Below, in pieces: positions 43,676-44,489 of a stretch of DNA of 44,489 bases. Source of the stretch: JACRBK01 sp964427955. GTDB taxonomy: Bacteria > Chloroflexota > Anaerolineae > Aggregatilineales > Aggregatilineaceae. A program made the translations under genes and the position numbers. The stretch is taken from NCBI GenBank assembly GCA_964427955.1, contig CAYRWY010000009.1, forward strand, positions 1 to 44,489. Direction: 5' to 3'. Position 1 is the first letter of the stretch. Every line of letters starts with the position of its first letter. The notes beneath the pieces were generated by a model. It did no database searches, was not told the origin of the DNA, and was given only the letters and a program-made list of their open reading frames with translations.

Positions 43676-44489
43676 TCAGGCAAAGGTCTGGTAGGGGCGG
43701 AGCTTCGCTTCATTCCAGGGATCGATCTGCCCGGTTTGCAGGATCAACTCGACGAATTTGAGTTGTTCGTTCAGGCCGAGTTCCGCGGACAGCTTCATCT
43801 GGGCCAGTTGATCCTTGCCTTCCTCGAACTCCTGGCGGATCGCGTCGTGCAGGTCCTGGGTGCTGATCCCGGACGATCCATCGACCTGGCCGAGCACCAC
43901 ACGTTTGACGGCGCTCTTTTTCGCCCGCGCGACGATGTTGGCGATCACCGCCCCGCTGACGAAATCCTTGATGTAGAAGGTGTAGCGGTTGCCCGCATTG
44001 GTCAGCACGTTCATCAGGCTGGTCGGGCTGTACAAAATCTGGATGGCGTCGAAGATCATCGCTTCGGCCAGCCATTCCCGCCGGACTTGATCGAGCATCT
44101 GCCGGTTCAGATCGTGATCCTGTTCGATCAAGGCGTAGAACGCCCGCAGCGGCTCGACGATGCTCCCGATCTCGCTGCTGCTCTTGAAGCGCCGCAGCAC
44201 ACCGCCCAGATCGTCGTCCAGGGCGCTCACGGCTTCGCGGACCAGCGTGCGGGCGGGCAGCGCCGCCATCCGATCCAGATCGCCGGGACCCAGCGCCCGC
44301 GCCAGCCGGAAGTCGCCGCCCTCCGGCAGACACCGGATCAGCTCGCCGGACATGCCGGTCGGCGCATTGCCGTCGTACGCCTTGCGGAAGATGATTTTCC
44401 CCAGGCCCTCGACCGGCAGGCCGGTCCTGCTGAGGGGCAGCGTGGGCAGCAGGTACAGCGCGAAAATATCCAGGGCGGCCTCGCGAGTT
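43676..44489 (-). CDS. mpa: Mpa/ARC proteasomal AAA ATPase, C-terminal part (continues past window)
   Basis: The frame is open to the window edge, so only the last 270 or so residues are present. The sequence matches the C-terminal part of Mpa/ARC, just after the AAA core: TREAALDIFALYLLPTLPL, shortened to its start, then a small helical domain with NRYTFYIKDFVSGAVIANIV and ARAKKSAVKRVV, equivalent to the FKDFNSGAMIQNVVDRAKK region of mycobacterial Mpa. Mpa hexamers capture Pup and unfold the tagged protein. The protein ends QTFA: the penultimate residue is Phe, where the mycobacterial GQYL tail has Tyr for docking on the 20S core. The order mpa–dop–pup is the actinobacterial one, but prcB/prcA do not follow pup. 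Confidence 0.88.
   Translation of the reverse strand, partial: TREAALDIFALYLLPTLPLSRTGLPVEGLGKIIFRKAYDGNAPTGMSGELIRCLPEGGDFRLARALGPGDLDRMAALPARTLVREAVSALDDDLGGVLRRFKSSSEIGSIVEPLRAFYALIEQDHDLNRQMLDQVRREWLAEAMIFDAIQILYSPTSLMNVLTNAGNRYTFYIKDFVSGAVIANIVARAKKSAVKRVVLGQVDGSSGISTQDLHDAIRQEFEEGKDQLAQMKLSAELGLNEQLKFVELILQTGQIDPWNEAKLRPYQTFA

Noticed and set aside
38849..44489. 20S proteasome subunits prcA/prcB within the Pup cluster
   Set aside because: No protein with the Thr-nucleophile β-subunit or α-subunit pattern is present in this interval; every gene there has another assignment.
27000..44489. Genomic island or prophage carrying the tagging locus
   Set aside because: No integrase, transposase, tRNA-adjacent boundary or attachment-site repeat is seen near it, and codon use looks like that of the flanking genes; the right-hand end is outside the window.

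Overview
The window looks like a GC-rich chromosomal segment of a Chloroflexota bacterium, probably Anaerolineae or a related lineage. The pointers are the cyclase–AAA–TPR signalling protein, the GAF protein with its typical coiled C-terminus, a REC-like–DUF309 protein, an NHLRC2-type protein, and a Pup system outside an actinobacterial gene order. The taxonomic placement is inference. Two 100-N gaps are each flanked by an exact 55-bp duplication, which points to a k=55 short-read (possibly metagenomic) assembly. Both interrupted genes become intact when the artefact is removed in thought.

Region by region. 1-4736 (+): signalling cluster with a GAF protein, a small zinc-finger protein, a winged-helix protein and a tandem class III nucleotide cyclase fused to an AAA-type ATPase. 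4744-8880: D-lyxose isomerase (-), then a corrinoid C1 module (+) of DUF1638, a RACo-type reductive activator and a pterin-binding methyltransferase. 8889-15691: M15-like peptidase, MFS permease, a heterodimeric ABC exporter (-) and a class E/F-like sortase. 15748-26926: mostly envelope and housekeeping genes, namely an NHLRC2-like thioredoxin/NHL protein, a GT4 glycosyltransferase, galE, signal peptidase I, an L,D-transpeptidase, REC-like–DUF309, a DivIC/FtsB-like protein, tRNA-Leu(CAG), a SIMPL protein, a family-5 solute-binding protein and secG.

27035-44489 (all -) is the striking part. Reading in the transcription direction: Mpa/ARC ATPase (C-terminal part only), Dop, Pup, a PafA ligase fused to TPR and HEAT repeats, an FHA protein with two RING-like zinc modules (predicted E3), an E1, a canonical E2, a tandem YbjN-like protein, a YukD-type ubiquitin-like protein, a JAMM peptidase with duplicated β-grasp-like N-terminal domains, a CHAT caspase-like protease, and a 1770-residue β-propeller–HEAT–multi-TM protein. 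Two protein-tagging chemistries, pupylation and E1/E2/E3 ubiquitin-like conjugation, therefore lie head to tail on one strand, with short gaps or overlaps from Pup to the YbjN-like gene.

Inferred model: Dop deamidates the Gln-ending Pup, PafA attaches it, and Mpa unfolds tagged substrates. In parallel E1→E2→FHA-RING attaches the Ubl to phosphothreonine-marked or FHA-recruited targets, JAMM removes or trims it, and CHAT plus the large membrane protein act as effector and sensor. No 20S proteasome core genes (prcA/prcB) are in the window.
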